DNA of 64,000 bases, from positions 1 to 64,000 of the forward strand of contig CAMDQO010000013.1 of the NCBI GenBank assembly GCA_945906105.1, written 5' to 3'. The notes under the pieces are model-generated. The model did not search any database and was not told the origin of the DNA. It worked only from the letters and a program-made list of their open reading frames with translations. The translations under genes were made by a program, and so were the position numbers. This stretch comes from Novosphingobium sp. Chol11. Lineage in GTDB: Bacteria > Pseudomonadota > Alphaproteobacteria > Sphingomonadales > Sphingomonadaceae. Positions 15,973 to 24,167 of this stretch are shown in pieces; position 1 is the first letter of the stretch, and each line of letters opens with the position of its first letter.

Positions 15973-16749
15973 TCAGAAACTGTTCTTCGCCTCCCGCAGC
16001 GCCGCAAACGTCGCCACTGAATCGCCTACGCCACCCCACCTTGCCTGCAAACCGACATCATCAGCCCGCAGGAACGGATTGGTCGCCAGTTCGCGGGCCA
16101 AGGCCATCGGCACGGTCGGCTGGTTGGCGGCGCGGGCCTTGGTGATGTGTTCGGCATAGTCCTGCAATGCAGCGTTCTCTGGATCGGCGTGAAGCGCGAA
16201 CTTTGCGTTGGCGGCGGTATATTCATGCGCGCAGTAAAGCATGGTCTGCGGTGGCAGGGCTTTCAGGCGCAGCAGGCTCGCCCAGAACTGCGGCGCTGTG
16301 CCTTCGAACATGCGGCCACAGCCCAGCGCGAAGACAGAGTCCCCGACGAACGCCAACCCGCTGGCTGGCAGGTGATAGGCGATGTGGCCTAGGGTATGCC
16401 CGCCGACATCGATGACACAGGCCTCATAGGCACCCAGTGTCACCACATCGCCGTGCTTCACTGTGCGGTCGATGGCGACAATCTTGTCGGCCTCGGCCTC
16501 GGGGGCAGTCACCTTGCAGTGGGTCACAGCCTTGATCGCTGTGTTGCCGCCAGCGTGATCGGGGTGCCAATGGGTGTTCCAGATCTGGGTGATCTGCCAG
16601 CCCCTGTGCGCCGCCTCGCGCAGATAGGCTGCGGCGTCGGGGGTGTCGATACAGGCGGTTTCGCCGCTCACCGGATCGTGGAGCAGGAAGCCGTAATTGT
16701 CATCGAGGCAGGCGAACTGGTGGACTTCAAGATGCACGGCAGCCTCCAT
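15973..16749 (-). CDS. gloB: Hydroxyacylglutathione hydrolase (glyoxalase II)
   Basis: A 258-residue metallo-beta-lactamase-fold thiolesterase that turns S-D-lactoylglutathione into lactate and glutathione. The binuclear metal motif NTHWHPDHAGG is intact, with further ligands in GGHTLGHIAYH, VGDSVFALGCGRMFEG and CAHEYTAANAKFAL, the last two being typical of GloB. The C-terminal glutathione-binding part (TNPFLRADD) is present. A run of hydrophobic or charged residues at the start allows a later start a few codons in. It is convergent with nothing and lies downstream of the rpsA terminator. Confidence 0.94.
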   Translation of the reverse strand: MEAAVHLEVHQFACLDDNYGFLLHDPVSGETACIDTPDAAAYLREAAHRGWQITQIWNTHWHPDHAGGNTAIKAVTHCKVTAPEAEADKIVAIDRTVKHGDVVTLGAYEACVIDVGGHTLGHIAYHLPASGLAFVGDSVFALGCGRMFEGTAPQFWASLLRLKALPPQTMLYCAHEYTAANAKFALHADPENAALQDYAEHITKARAANQPTVPMALARELATNPFLRADDVGLQARWGGVGDSVATFAALREAKNSF

Positions 16750-16775
16750 GGGTTACAGATCATGTAAGACCATGG
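16746..16775. repeat. Imperfect palindrome over the gloB start
   Basis: CCATGG at 16746-16751 and again at 16770-16775 flank TTACA and TGTAA, making an imperfect dyad that includes the gloB start codon. It could be an operator or mRNA hairpin at the ribosome site. No known regulator site is matched. Confidence 0.35.
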
Positions 16776-16780
16776 GGGCC

Positions 16781-16816
16781 AAAACAAAAGCCCGCCCGGA
16801 TCGCTCCGGACGGGCT
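16781..16816 (-). terminator. Rho-independent terminator downstream of rpsA
   Basis: Read on the minus strand, a 12 bp stem (16805-16816 with 16789-16800, one G-U pair), a four-base loop and a TTTTGTTTT tail. It lies about 100 bp after the rpsA stop. A second palindrome, GCCCCTCC/GGAGGGGC, stands between at 16883-16906. Confidence 0.92.
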
Positions 16817-16916
16817 GTTTGTTTCGGGCTGCGGAAAAGCCCCACCCCGCTGAGACTAGGCAGCAAGCTGCCAAGTCTCACTGCCCCTCCCCTGAAGAGG
16901 AGGGGCGAAGTGGACG

Positions 16917-18629
16917 TTACTTCTTCGCCTTCAGCGCTGCGCCAAGGATATCACCCAGCGATGCACCGGCATCCGACGAGCCGTACTGCTCCACGGCCTC
17001 CTTTTCTTCGTGCATCTGACGCGCCTTGACCGAGAAGTTGGGCTTCTTGGAACGGTCAAAACCGGTGACCATGGCATCGAGCTTCTGGCCAACCTGGAAG
17101 CGATCGGGACGCTGTTCGTCGCGGTCACGGCCGAGGTCCGAACGCTTGATGAAGCCGGTTGCGCCATCGTCGCCAGCCTGCACTTCAAGGCCGCCATCGC
17201 GGACTTCAAGGATGGTGACGGTGACAACATCGTTCTTCTTGAGCGAGCTGCCACCCGAAGCGGCAACGCCGCCAGCGGCAGGAGCGCCCTTTTCAAGCTG
17301 CTTCATGCCAAGGCTGATGCGCTCTTTCTCGATATCGATGTCGAGCACGATGGCGTTGACCATCTCGCCCTTGCGGTGCAGCGCCAGCGCGTCTTCGCCC
17401 GAGATGCCCCAGGCGATGTCCGACATATGGACCATGCCATCGACGTCGCCATCGAGGCCGATGAACAAGCCGAATTCGGTGGCGTTCTTGACTTCGCCTT
17501 CGACGGTCGAGCCAACCGGGTGCTTCTCGGCGAAGGCATCCCATGGGTTCGACTGAGCCTGCTTGAGGCCAAGCGAAATGCGGCGCTTGTCACTATCGAC
17601 TTCGAGCACCAGAACATCGACTTCCTGCGAAGTCGAAACGATCTTGCCGGGGTGGACGTTCTTCTTGGTCCACGACATTTCCGAAACGTGAACCAGGCCT
17701 TCGATGCCGGCTTCCAGTTCCACAAAGGCACCATATTCGGTGATGTTGGTGACAACACCGTGCAGACGGGCACCAACCGGGTACTTGGCGATAACGCCTT
17801 CCCACGGATCGCTTTCCAGCTGCTTCATGCCAAGCGAAATGCGCTGGGTGTCCTGATTGATGCGGATGATCTGCACCTTCACGGTGTCACCGATATTGAT
17901 GACTTCGCTCGGGTGGTTGACGCGCTTGTAGCTCATGTCGGTGACATGGAGCAGGCCATCGATGCCGCCGAGATCGACGAAGGCACCGTAATCGGTGATG
18001 TTCTTCACCACGCCGTCGATGATCTGGTTCTCGGTGAGGTTCAGGATCAGGCCCGAACGCTGTTCAGCGCGGGTTTCTTCCAGAACGGCACGGCGCGAAA
18101 CGACGATATTGCCACGGCGGCGATCCATCTTGAGGATCTGGAACGGCTGCGGCATATCCATCAGCGGCTGCACATCGCGCACCGGGCGGATATCAACCTG
18201 CGAACCGGGCAGGAAGGCCACGGCGCCATCAAGGTCGACGGTGAAACCGCCCTTGACGCGGCCGAAGATCACACCCTCAACGCGCTTGCCTTCGCCGAAT
18301 TCGCTTTCCAGCTTGTCCCAGGCGGCTTCGCGGCGGGCACGATCACGGCTGAGCATTGCTTCGCCGTCAGAATTTTCAACGCGATCAACATAGACTTCGA
18401 CTTCATCGCCGACCGACAGACCGTGTGGCTGGCCGGGCATGGCGAATTCGCGCAAGGCCACGCGGCCTTCGCTCTTGAGGCCAACGTCGATGACGGCCTT
18501 GTCGTTTTCGATTGCGGTAATGGTGCCCTTGACGACGCGGCCTTCAAAGCCGCCATCGGCGCTGCCGCCGAGTGATTCGTTGAGCATCGCGGCGAAATCG
18601 TCGCGTGTGGGGAAAGCCGTAGTGGCCAT
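16917..18629 (-). CDS. rpsA: 30S ribosomal protein S1
   Basis: A 570-residue RNA-binding protein that brings mRNA to the 30S subunit. Several S1 (OB-fold) repeats are visible, each with patterns such as GVVKNITDYGAFVDLGGIDG and GLVHVSEMSW; six domains fit the length. ATG 18629 (MATTAFPTRDDFAAML) follows AGGAAA on the minus strand; the open frame upstream is not S1-like. The order rpsA-cmk-aroA is conserved in many proteobacteria; here a Sel1-type gene and a cytochrome gene stand between rpsA and cmk. A 521-codon antisense frame across this gene is a composition effect. Confidence 0.97.
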   Translation of the reverse strand: MATTAFPTRDDFAAMLNESLGGSADGGFEGRVVKGTITAIENDKAVIDVGLKSEGRVALREFAMPGQPHGLSVGDEVEVYVDRVENSDGEAMLSRDRARREAAWDKLESEFGEGKRVEGVIFGRVKGGFTVDLDGAVAFLPGSQVDIRPVRDVQPLMDMPQPFQILKMDRRRGNIVVSRRAVLEETRAEQRSGLILNLTENQIIDGVVKNITDYGAFVDLGGIDGLLHVTDMSYKRVNHPSEVINIGDTVKVQIIRINQDTQRISLGMKQLESDPWEGVIAKYPVGARLHGVVTNITEYGAFVELEAGIEGLVHVSEMSWTKKNVHPGKIVSTSQEVDVLVLEVDSDKRRISLGLKQAQSNPWDAFAEKHPVGSTVEGEVKNATEFGLFIGLDGDVDGMVHMSDIAWGISGEDALALHRKGEMVNAIVLDIDIEKERISLGMKQLEKGAPAAGGVAASGGSSLKKNDVVTVTILEVRDGGLEVQAGDDGATGFIKRSDLGRDRDEQRPDRFQVGQKLDAMVTGFDRSKKPNFSVKARQMHEEKEAVEQYGSSDAGASLGDILGAALKAKK

Positions 18630-19015
18630 ATTCAGTTTCCTGTCTGCTATGTTCCCGGCCAAGCGGTTGTATCCGCTGGTCTTTTCTCCGCACCGGGACC
18701 ATCCCGAAGCGGGCCAAAAGGGGCCGAACTCCCCGCCGGGCCGAATGCCGCAGCGAAGGCCCATCAAACCGAAGCCATCAGGACAGCGCGCGCTTAGGTG
18801 AGGGGGGGCGGGAAAGCAAGGAAATTGGGGGCGTGCGGCGTTTGGGGCGGAGCATTAGGGCGACTAATTGAAAGGCACTGCGCAAGTGAAAACGAGATGC
18901 TGATCGGCAATGGTGATGCTCCGTCGTCATGCCATGTAACCATTTCCTAGGCAGGGTAGAATGGATCCTCGAAATCGTGACTCACCTGATCCATGTCAAT
19001 GAAGCATGGGCATGA
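18630..19015. promoter_or_regulatory. Intergenic region between rpsA and the TPR/Sel1 gene
   Basis: This 386 bp region separates two divergent genes. On the minus strand AGGAAA stands just before rpsA, and the 200 bases upstream are GC-rich with CCCC/GGGG tracts, probably the rpsA leader. The half nearer the Sel1 gene is more AT-rich. I see no small gene, tRNA or clear promoter boxes. S1 usually regulates its own leader; no recognisable structure could be drawn by eye. Confidence 0.4.
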
Positions 19016-20455
19016 ATGGTGGATCAGGAACAGGAACAAGCTGGAGGGCTTCAGGAAGTGCCACGCAAACGATGGTTTTTGATGTTCACAGCCGGTGCGA
19101 GCGCGATTTTTGCGCTGGGCGCTTGGGGGCAAACGCAAACTGCAAGCACCTCTGTTGAAACATTGGCGGCTTGTCGTGGCGCGCCGAGAATGGGTTATTC
19201 GGCCCGCGAGATGGTTACGGCTTGCTCTGCCATTATCATTTCTGGAGGTACAGATCGTATGGTTCTGGCCGAGGTGCATCACCACCGTTCAAGGGCGCAG
19301 GTACAACTCGATCAGGCGGAGGCCGCACTGCTGGATTCCAACGAGGCCGTCCGGCTCGATCCTACCAAGCCAGACTATCTCTGGTACCGGGGTCATCTCT
19401 TGATTGACAAGAAGAAGTTTGACGAAGCACTGGCGGACTTTAATTCTGCACTGTCCATCGATAGCAGGCACACCAAAGCCTATTTGGGGCGCTATGAAGT
19501 GTGGTTTAGGCAGAAGAATTATCCTGCCGCATTCAAGGAACTCAATCTGGCATTGGCCATTGAACCGAACAGTAAGCGAGCACTGCTAAACCGGGCCAGC
19601 CTGTATATGTACGGCTTCTATTGCGACAGGGCGATCACTGATTACGAACTCGTTGTATTGAACCATCCCAGCGATGATTCGGCCGCAGGTGAGCTTGAGC
19701 GTATCAAGCGGTCCAAGGTTCGCGGCAACTGTAAAAATCTCGCCGATGGGCAGGTGCCCGATTTTCCAGTGCAAGCGGCAACCAACAATGAGATAAGTAC
19801 GATTAGTGATGAGGGAAAATGGAAATTAGCCATGAATCTCATGAATTCAGGCAAGCACGCTGAGGCACTGCCCGTATTGCGATTATTGGCTGATCAGGGG
19901 CACTACAACTCGCAATGTGAAATCGGCAAATACTATTTCCACGGACAGGGTGTGGCGGTCAATTACAAGGAAGCACGAAGCTGGTTCACAAAATTAGCAG
20001 AAAAAGGCGATCAGTGCGGTCAGTATTTTCTTGGTATCATATTTGAGGACGGACTGGGTACGCCGAAGAACTATGTCGAGGCCATCCGTTACTATCGTCT
20101 GGTTGCGGACAAGGGCCATAGTCAAGGTCAGTGGATGCTTGCGAGAATGTATAGTCTCGGCAGGGGCGTGACGAAGGATGAAAAGGAAGCTTTCCGGCAA
20201 TCACGTCTGGCGGCTTATGGCGGCATTCCATCTGCTCAGAATTATATCGCCTGGAGCTACTATCTTGGAACAGGAATCAGGTCGAATTCACTATATGGCT
20301 ACGCTTGGCTCACCATCGCAGCGGCAAACGGCCACGTGAAGGCCAAAGAAACTCTTTCGGAAACCGAAAAGTCGATGAGTCAGGATGAAATTGCAAAGGG
20401 TCAGGCACTTGCCGCGCAATGCACCAGCAGCAATTTCAAAGATTGCAAAATTTGA
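19016..20455 (+). CDS. TPR and Sel1-repeat protein, membrane-anchored or secreted
   Basis: A 479-residue protein with a hydrophobic N-terminal segment (about residues 19-38, WFLMFTAGASAIFALGAWGQ) after a basic RKR, acting as a signal anchor or peptide. Residues about 70-230 hold TPR-like helix pairs (AEAALLDSNEAVRLDP, FDEALADFNSALSID, YPAAFKELNLALAIEP). Residues about 280-450 hold four Sel1 repeats, recognised by patterns such as IGKYYFHGQGVAVNYKEA and LARMYSLGRGVTKDEKEA. Such proteins scaffold protein complexes; the partner is unknown. The gene is more AT-rich than its neighbours and stands alone between rpsA and the cmk operon, suggesting later acquisition. Confidence 0.8.
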   Translation: MVDQEQEQAGGLQEVPRKRWFLMFTAGASAIFALGAWGQTQTASTSVETLAACRGAPRMGYSAREMVTACSAIIISGGTDRMVLAEVHHHRSRAQVQLDQAEAALLDSNEAVRLDPTKPDYLWYRGHLLIDKKKFDEALADFNSALSIDSRHTKAYLGRYEVWFRQKNYPAAFKELNLALAIEPNSKRALLNRASLYMYGFYCDRAITDYELVVLNHPSDDSAAGELERIKRSKVRGNCKNLADGQVPDFPVQAATNNEISTISDEGKWKLAMNLMNSGKHAEALPVLRLLADQGHYNSQCEIGKYYFHGQGVAVNYKEARSWFTKLAEKGDQCGQYFLGIIFEDGLGTPKNYVEAIRYYRLVADKGHSQGQWMLARMYSLGRGVTKDEKEAFRQSRLAAYGGIPSAQNYIAWSYYLGTGIRSNSLYGYAWLTIAAANGHVKAKETLSETEKSMSQDEIAKGQALAAQCTSSNFKDCKI

Positions 20456-20568
20456 GTGGGGTAGGCCGTCAGAAATTAAAGTCTGTTTCGTCGTGCAAAT
20501 GCGACAGCCTTCGCAAATCGTCTTGCCTTGCCTAAGCGAGACTTCAATCGCCTGGCTGAGCGACCCCC

Positions 20569-20955
20569 CTAAATCCCCGGCCGATACCCCGCCTTCCTGA
20601 GCGTCACCAAATAGGCCGCAAGGTCTCTGATCCGCGCCGGGGCCACCTTGAACGGCATGGCGTCAGGGTAATTATGCGAATCTTTCAGGAACTGGTGCAG
20701 GGTTTGCTCGGTGGTGCCGGGGCGGTTGGCCACGTCGTCCCAGGGCGGGGCTTCGGGGTTGGGGGAGCCCGCGTTGGCGGTCACGCCGTGGCAGGCGGCG
20801 CAGTGCGTTTTGGCGAAAACGAGGCCGCGTTTGGCGCTGGGTGAAAGCGCGCGCGGCTTTGCTATTGTTTGCTTGGCCGGAGCGGCGGCGAGGCTGGGCC
20901 ATGCAGGGGAGATCACGACGCTGGCGATGAGCGCAAGTGCGGTCAGTTTTTTCAT
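20569..20955 (-). CDS. Small c-type cytochrome
   Basis: A 128-residue exported single-heme cytochrome. A signal peptide covers residues 1-24 (MKKLTALALIASVV to LAAA). The heme site is CAACH in THCAACHGVTAN, and the axial Met is probably in YPDAMPFKVAP, giving class I layout. Its start overlaps the cmk stop by 4 bp (ATGA), so a periplasmic electron carrier is coupled to a cytosolic nucleotide kinase gene, which has no evident functional logic. The redox partner is unknown. Confidence 0.88.
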   Translation of the reverse strand: MKKLTALALIASVVISPAWPSLAAAPAKQTIAKPRALSPSAKRGLVFAKTHCAACHGVTANAGSPNPEAPPWDDVANRPGTTEQTLHQFLKDSHNYPDAMPFKVAPARIRDLAAYLVTLRKAGYRPGI

Positions 20956-21578
20956 GAGGATTCCAGCTTCAATTCGACCAGCGCAATCGCCCGGGCAATC
21001 GCCTCGTCGCGGTTCAGCAGCGAGGTGTCGAGGATCATCGCATCTTCCGCCGCCAGCAGTGGGGCGGCGGTGCGGGTGGCGTCGCGCAGGTCGCGCAGTT
21101 CAAGATCGGCCTCGATCGTGGTGCGGTTTGCTGCCTTGCCCATCTCCTGCATCTCGCGGAAGCGGCGCTCGGCGCGGGCGGGAATGCTGGCGATAACGAA
21201 CAGCTTGGCCTCGGCCTCGGGCGCGATCACCGTGCCGATGTCACGCCCATCGAGCACCGCGCCGCCGCTCTGCATGGCAAAGGCGCGTTGCAGATCATAA
21301 AGCGCGGTGCGCACTTCGGGATGGACCGAAACCCGACTGGCGAGGCCGCCGGTGGTCTCGCTGCGCAGTTCCGGGTCGGCCATGAGGGGGGCGGGGAAGT
21401 CACAGGCGGCGAGGGCATCGGCGGGGCTATCCGGGTTGCCGCCGTGGCGCACACAGTGCAGAGCCACCGCGCGATACAGCAGCCCGGTATCGAGATGCGG
21501 CAGGCCGAAATGGGCGGCGAGCGCCTTGGCAATGGTGCCCTTGCCCGATGCGGTGGGGCCATCGACGGCGATGATCAT
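20952..21578 (-). CDS. cmk: Cytidylate kinase
   Basis: A 208-residue NMP kinase that phosphorylates CMP and dCMP. It starts MIIAVDGPTASGKGTIAKALA, where GPTASGKGT is the P-loop; DTGLLYRAVAL and GRDIGTVIAPEAEAKLFV are also standard Cmk motifs. ATG 21578 is used because the P-loop must be at the N terminus; the open frame upstream overlaps the next gene. Both junctions (membrane protein above, cytochrome below) are 4 bp overlaps. Confidence 0.96.
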   Translation of the reverse strand: MIIAVDGPTASGKGTIAKALAAHFGLPHLDTGLLYRAVALHCVRHGGNPDSPADALAACDFPAPLMADPELRSETTGGLASRVSVHPEVRTALYDLQRAFAMQSGGAVLDGRDIGTVIAPEAEAKLFVIASIPARAERRFREMQEMGKAANRTTIEADLELRDLRDATRTAAPLLAAEDAMILDTSLLNRDEAIARAIALVELKLESS

Positions 21579-21835
21579 TGTGCTGTACCTCGTAGCCGCG
21601 CCCGCATCGCTGCTATCAATCCGCCGAGCGCGATAAATGCCCATGCCACCTCCAGCACAAATGCCGCGAGGTTGAAGTTTACCGAGAGCGATATCAGCAA
21701 AAGACCAGCGCCAATCAGGTTCGCCGCGTTGAACCACAGCTTGTTGAACTCGGCGGCGAGGTTGGCATAGGCAAAGGCGGCAATGAACAAAGCGCTGCCT
21801 GTAAGCCCGATGATATCGGCGGCATCGCTGGTCAT
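21575..21835 (-). CDS. Small three-helix membrane protein (CBU_0592-like)
   Basis: An 86-residue protein with three hydrophobic helices (about residues 8-26, 38-54 and 56-75). The pattern GLTGSALFIAAFAYANLA, then NLIGAGLLLISLSVNFNLAAFVLEVAWAFIALGGL, resembles the small CBU_0592 membrane family, whose function is not known. It overlaps aroA by 4 bp upstream and cmk by 4 bp downstream, so it is part of the aroA-cmk operon. Confidence 0.75.
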   Translation of the reverse strand: MTSDAADIIGLTGSALFIAAFAYANLAAEFNKLWFNAANLIGAGLLLISLSVNFNLAAFVLEVAWAFIALGGLIAAMRARLRGTAQ

Positions 21836-23211
21836 GCGCTCAATCCATCGAGCAACGCCACGAACACGGGAAAGCTGGTGGCGATGGGGCGGGTGTCGTC
21901 CACTTCGACGCCGTTGTAGCTGGCGAGGCCTGCTACGGCCATCGACATGGCGATGCGATGATCGAGGTGGGTAACTATTGGAGAGTCGCCGACTTTGGCC
22001 CCTTCAAGCGGCTCGCCGCCGGTGCCTACGATAGTCAGGCCATCGTCGCTCTCGGTAACGATGGCGCCGATGGCCTTGAGCGCGGTGGCCATGGCGGAAA
22101 GCCGGTCGCTTTCCTTGACGCGCAGTTCCTCAAGGCCAGAGGTGCGGGTGGTGCCACTTGCGAGGGCTGCGGCGACGAACAGCACTGGGAATTCGTCGAT
22201 CATGCTGGGAGCAATGGCCGGATCGACGTCGATGCCGGTCAGCGCCGAATGCTGCACGTGCAGGTCCGCCACCGGCTCGCCGCCAACCTCGCGCAGGTTC
22301 ACCGCCTCGATTCGCCCGCCCATGGCGCGCAGCACGTAGTAAAGTCCGGCGCGGGTGGCGTTCATGCCGACGTTCTCGATCAGGATATCGCTACCCGGCA
22401 CGATCAGCCCCGCGACCATGAAGAAAGCAGCGGAGGAGGGATCGCCGGGCACTTCGATGGTCTGCGGGCGCAGCTCTGCCTCACCGACCAAGCGGATGGT
22501 GCGGGTGCCATCGGGGGCGATCTCTACTGTCAGGTCAGCGCCAAAGCCCTTCAGCATACGTTCGCTATGATCGCGAGTCGGCACGGGTTCGATCACCGTG
22601 GTGATTCCCGGCGTGTTCAGCCCAGCCAGCAGCACCGCGCTTTTCACCTGTGCCGAGGCGACGGGCAGCGTGTAAGTGATCGGCACGGCGGGTGAGGCAC
22701 CGCGCATGGTCAGCGGCAGGCGGCCACTTTCCGCCGAATCGCCGCCCTCAGCCGAATCAAAAGCCGCGCCCATCAGGCTGAGCGGATCGATTACCCGGCC
22801 CATCGGACGCTTGGACAGGCTGGCATCGCCGGTGAATGTCGCGGTTATGGCGTGACTCGCCACCAGCCCCATCAACAGCCGTGTTGAAGTGCCGCTGTTG
22901 CCCATTTCGAGCGGCTCGTCGGGTTGCAGTAGCCCGCCCACGCCAACCCCGTGGACGCGCCACTCGCCGTCTGTCATTCGCTCGATGGTCGCGCCCATGG
23001 CGCGCATGGCGGCGGCGGTGGCCAGCACGTCTTCGCCCTCCAGCAGTCCGGTGATGCGACTCTCGCCCACCGCAAGCGCAGAAAGCATGATCGCGCGGTG
23101 GCTGATCGATTTGTCACCCGGCACACGGATCGTGCCTTTCAGAGCTCCGGTGGGCCGGAAACGGCGGGGGCGAGGTGTTTCGGCAATGGTCACAACAATA
23201 TTCTCATACAT
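21832..23211 (-). CDS. aroA: 5-enolpyruvylshikimate-3-phosphate synthase
   Basis: A 459-residue enzyme joining PEP and shikimate-3-phosphate in aromatic amino acid synthesis. It shows PGDKSISHRAIML near the N terminus, LEMGNSGTSTRLLMG for substrate binding, and RVKESDRLSAMATAL near the C terminus. A class II type is suggested by the NSGTSTRLLMG variant, but I would not rely on it. The start is uncertain: ATG 23211 (MYENIV), ATG 23223 inside a dispersed repeat, or a GTG at about residue 5. It heads the chain aroA, membrane protein, cmk, cytochrome. Confidence 0.94.
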   Translation of the reverse strand: MYENIVVTIAETPRPRRFRPTGALKGTIRVPGDKSISHRAIMLSALAVGESRITGLLEGEDVLATAAAMRAMGATIERMTDGEWRVHGVGVGGLLQPDEPLEMGNSGTSTRLLMGLVASHAITATFTGDASLSKRPMGRVIDPLSLMGAAFDSAEGGDSAESGRLPLTMRGASPAVPITYTLPVASAQVKSAVLLAGLNTPGITTVIEPVPTRDHSERMLKGFGADLTVEIAPDGTRTIRLVGEAELRPQTIEVPGDPSSAAFFMVAGLIVPGSDILIENVGMNATRAGLYYVLRAMGGRIEAVNLREVGGEPVADLHVQHSALTGIDVDPAIAPSMIDEFPVLFVAAALASGTTRTSGLEELRVKESDRLSAMATALKAIGAIVTESDDGLTIVGTGGEPLEGAKVGDSPIVTHLDHRIAMSMAVAGLASYNGVEVDDTRPIATSFPVFVALLDGLSA

Positions 23212-23218
23212 GTTTGTC

Positions 23219-23299
23219 GTCATTGCGAGCGTAGCGAAGCAATCAAGGGCGGTTTTAACTGACTCTGGATTGCCGCAGGGTTTCGCCCCTCGCAATGAC
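23219..23299. repeat. Palindromic dispersed repeat, copy 1 (upstream of aroA)
   Basis: An 81 bp element bounded by GTCATTGCGAG and CTCGCAATGAC, with inner arms GCGAAGCAATC and GGATTGCCGCAGGG. A related copy lies at 23988-24066. Short elements of this kind are frequent between genes in sphingomonads. This copy lies in the aroA 5' region and touches one possible aroA start codon. Confidence 0.85.
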
Positions 23300-23360
23300 G
23301 AAGGTCGTATTTGATGCGCGCGGCTTTTGACAGCGGGCGCGGGCTATGGCAAGGCGCGCG

Positions 23361-23386
23361 TCCTTCGACAGGCTCAGGATGAGCGG
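23361..23386. repeat. Short dispersed repeat fragment (CTTCGACAGGCTCAGGATGA type)
   Basis: The 26-base stretch CCTTCGACAGGCTCAGGATG plus AGCGG is a short sequence commonly repeated in alphaproteobacterial intergenic regions (general knowledge). Only one copy is seen in this window, so its repeat nature is not shown here. Confidence 0.45.
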
Positions 23387-23459
23387 GCGTTGGCGAAAGC
23401 CGTCGCCGACAAGTTTTACACGAATTTTGCGCCCTGCGGGCGGCATACGAGGAACAAAA

Positions 23460-23777
23460 ATGGTCAAGGCTGAATGGGGCGCCAAGCATGGCTGCCCGAA
23501 ATGCGGCACCCGCTTTTACGACCTGGGCAAGGATGAACCAGTCAGCTGCATCGAATGCGGCTACAGTTGGAATCCTGATCCAGTGCTGAAATCCAAGCAG
23601 CCGATCACGATGGAAGATCTCCAGAAGGATAAGCCAGAGGTTGTTGCCGATGGTGATCTGGCCGATGAAGATATCGATATCGACGAGGACGGCGATAGCC
23701 CCGACAACGATGTTGACCTTGGCGGTGACGACGATCTTGGTGTTCCCGGCGTTGAAAGCAACGACGACGAGCATTAA
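23460..23777 (+). CDS. TIGR02300-type FYDLN-acid zinc-ribbon protein
   Basis: A 105-residue protein with an N-terminal zinc-ribbon-like domain (GCPKCGTRFYDLGKDEPVSC, then IECGYSW; cysteines at CPKC and C...C) and a long acidic tail (DLADEDIDIDEDGDSPDND). This is the alphaproteobacterial family defined by the FYDLN motif and acidic tail. Its function is unknown; next to aroA-cmk-rpsA is the expected position. ATG 23460 gives MVKAEWGAKHGC, the conserved start. Confidence 0.88.
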   Translation: MVKAEWGAKHGCPKCGTRFYDLGKDEPVSCIECGYSWNPDPVLKSKQPITMEDLQKDKPEVVADGDLADEDIDIDEDGDSPDNDVDLGGDDDLGVPGVESNDDEH

Positions 23778-23877
23778 AAACTACCTTGCCAATGCCGGGT
23801 GCCGCCACTAGATGGCGGCGTCCCGGCCAAGGCTGGGGAGCGGCCATCCTCCCAAGGTTGGCCGGAATGAATGGTAA

Positions 23878-23953
23878 GGGGCCTTAGCTCAGCTGGGAGA
23901 GCGCCTGCATGGCATGCAGGAGGTCAGCGGTTCGATCCCGCTAGGCTCCACCA
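23878..23953 (+). tRNA. tRNA-Ala (anticodon GGC)
   Basis: A 76-base cloverleaf with CCA encoded. The acceptor stem GGGGCCT/AGGCTCC contains the G3-U70 pair that identifies alanine tRNA. The anticodon stem CCTGC/GCAGG holds a loop with GGC at its centre, reading GCC codons. The T loop is GGTTCGATCC. It lies between the FYDLN gene and a dispersed repeat. Confidence 0.97.
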
Positions 23954-23987
23954 GTCGAATGTGTTGTGATTTGCCCCCTGTTTTTTC

Positions 23988-24066
23988 GTCATTGCGAGGA
24001 GCGCAGCGACGAAGCAATCTAGGGGGTGCGCGAGACTCTGGATTGCTTCGCTTCGCTCGCAATGAC
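23988..24066. repeat. Palindromic dispersed repeat, copy 2 (between tRNA-Ala and ffh)
   Basis: A 79 bp element bounded by GTCATTGCGAG and CTCGCAATGAC, with arms GAAGCAATC and GATTGCTTCGCTTCGCTCG that can fold back on each other. It shares its ends with copy 1 at 23219-23299, about 770 bp away. Confidence 0.85.
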
Positions 24067-24167
24067 GAGCGCTGTGGCCTGGGTTTCGGTGAGATTGAGT
24101 TTTTTGCGGCAGCTGGTCGGCGAGGTTTCGCCCACCGGCTTTTTTCGCGTTTCGGAGTTTGTGGCCC

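Noticed and set aside
17010..18575. Long 521-codon plus-strand frame across rpsA
   Set aside because: It lies entirely opposite rpsA, mirrors its codons and has no recognisable domain. The long open frame follows from the high-GC codon use of the ribosomal gene.
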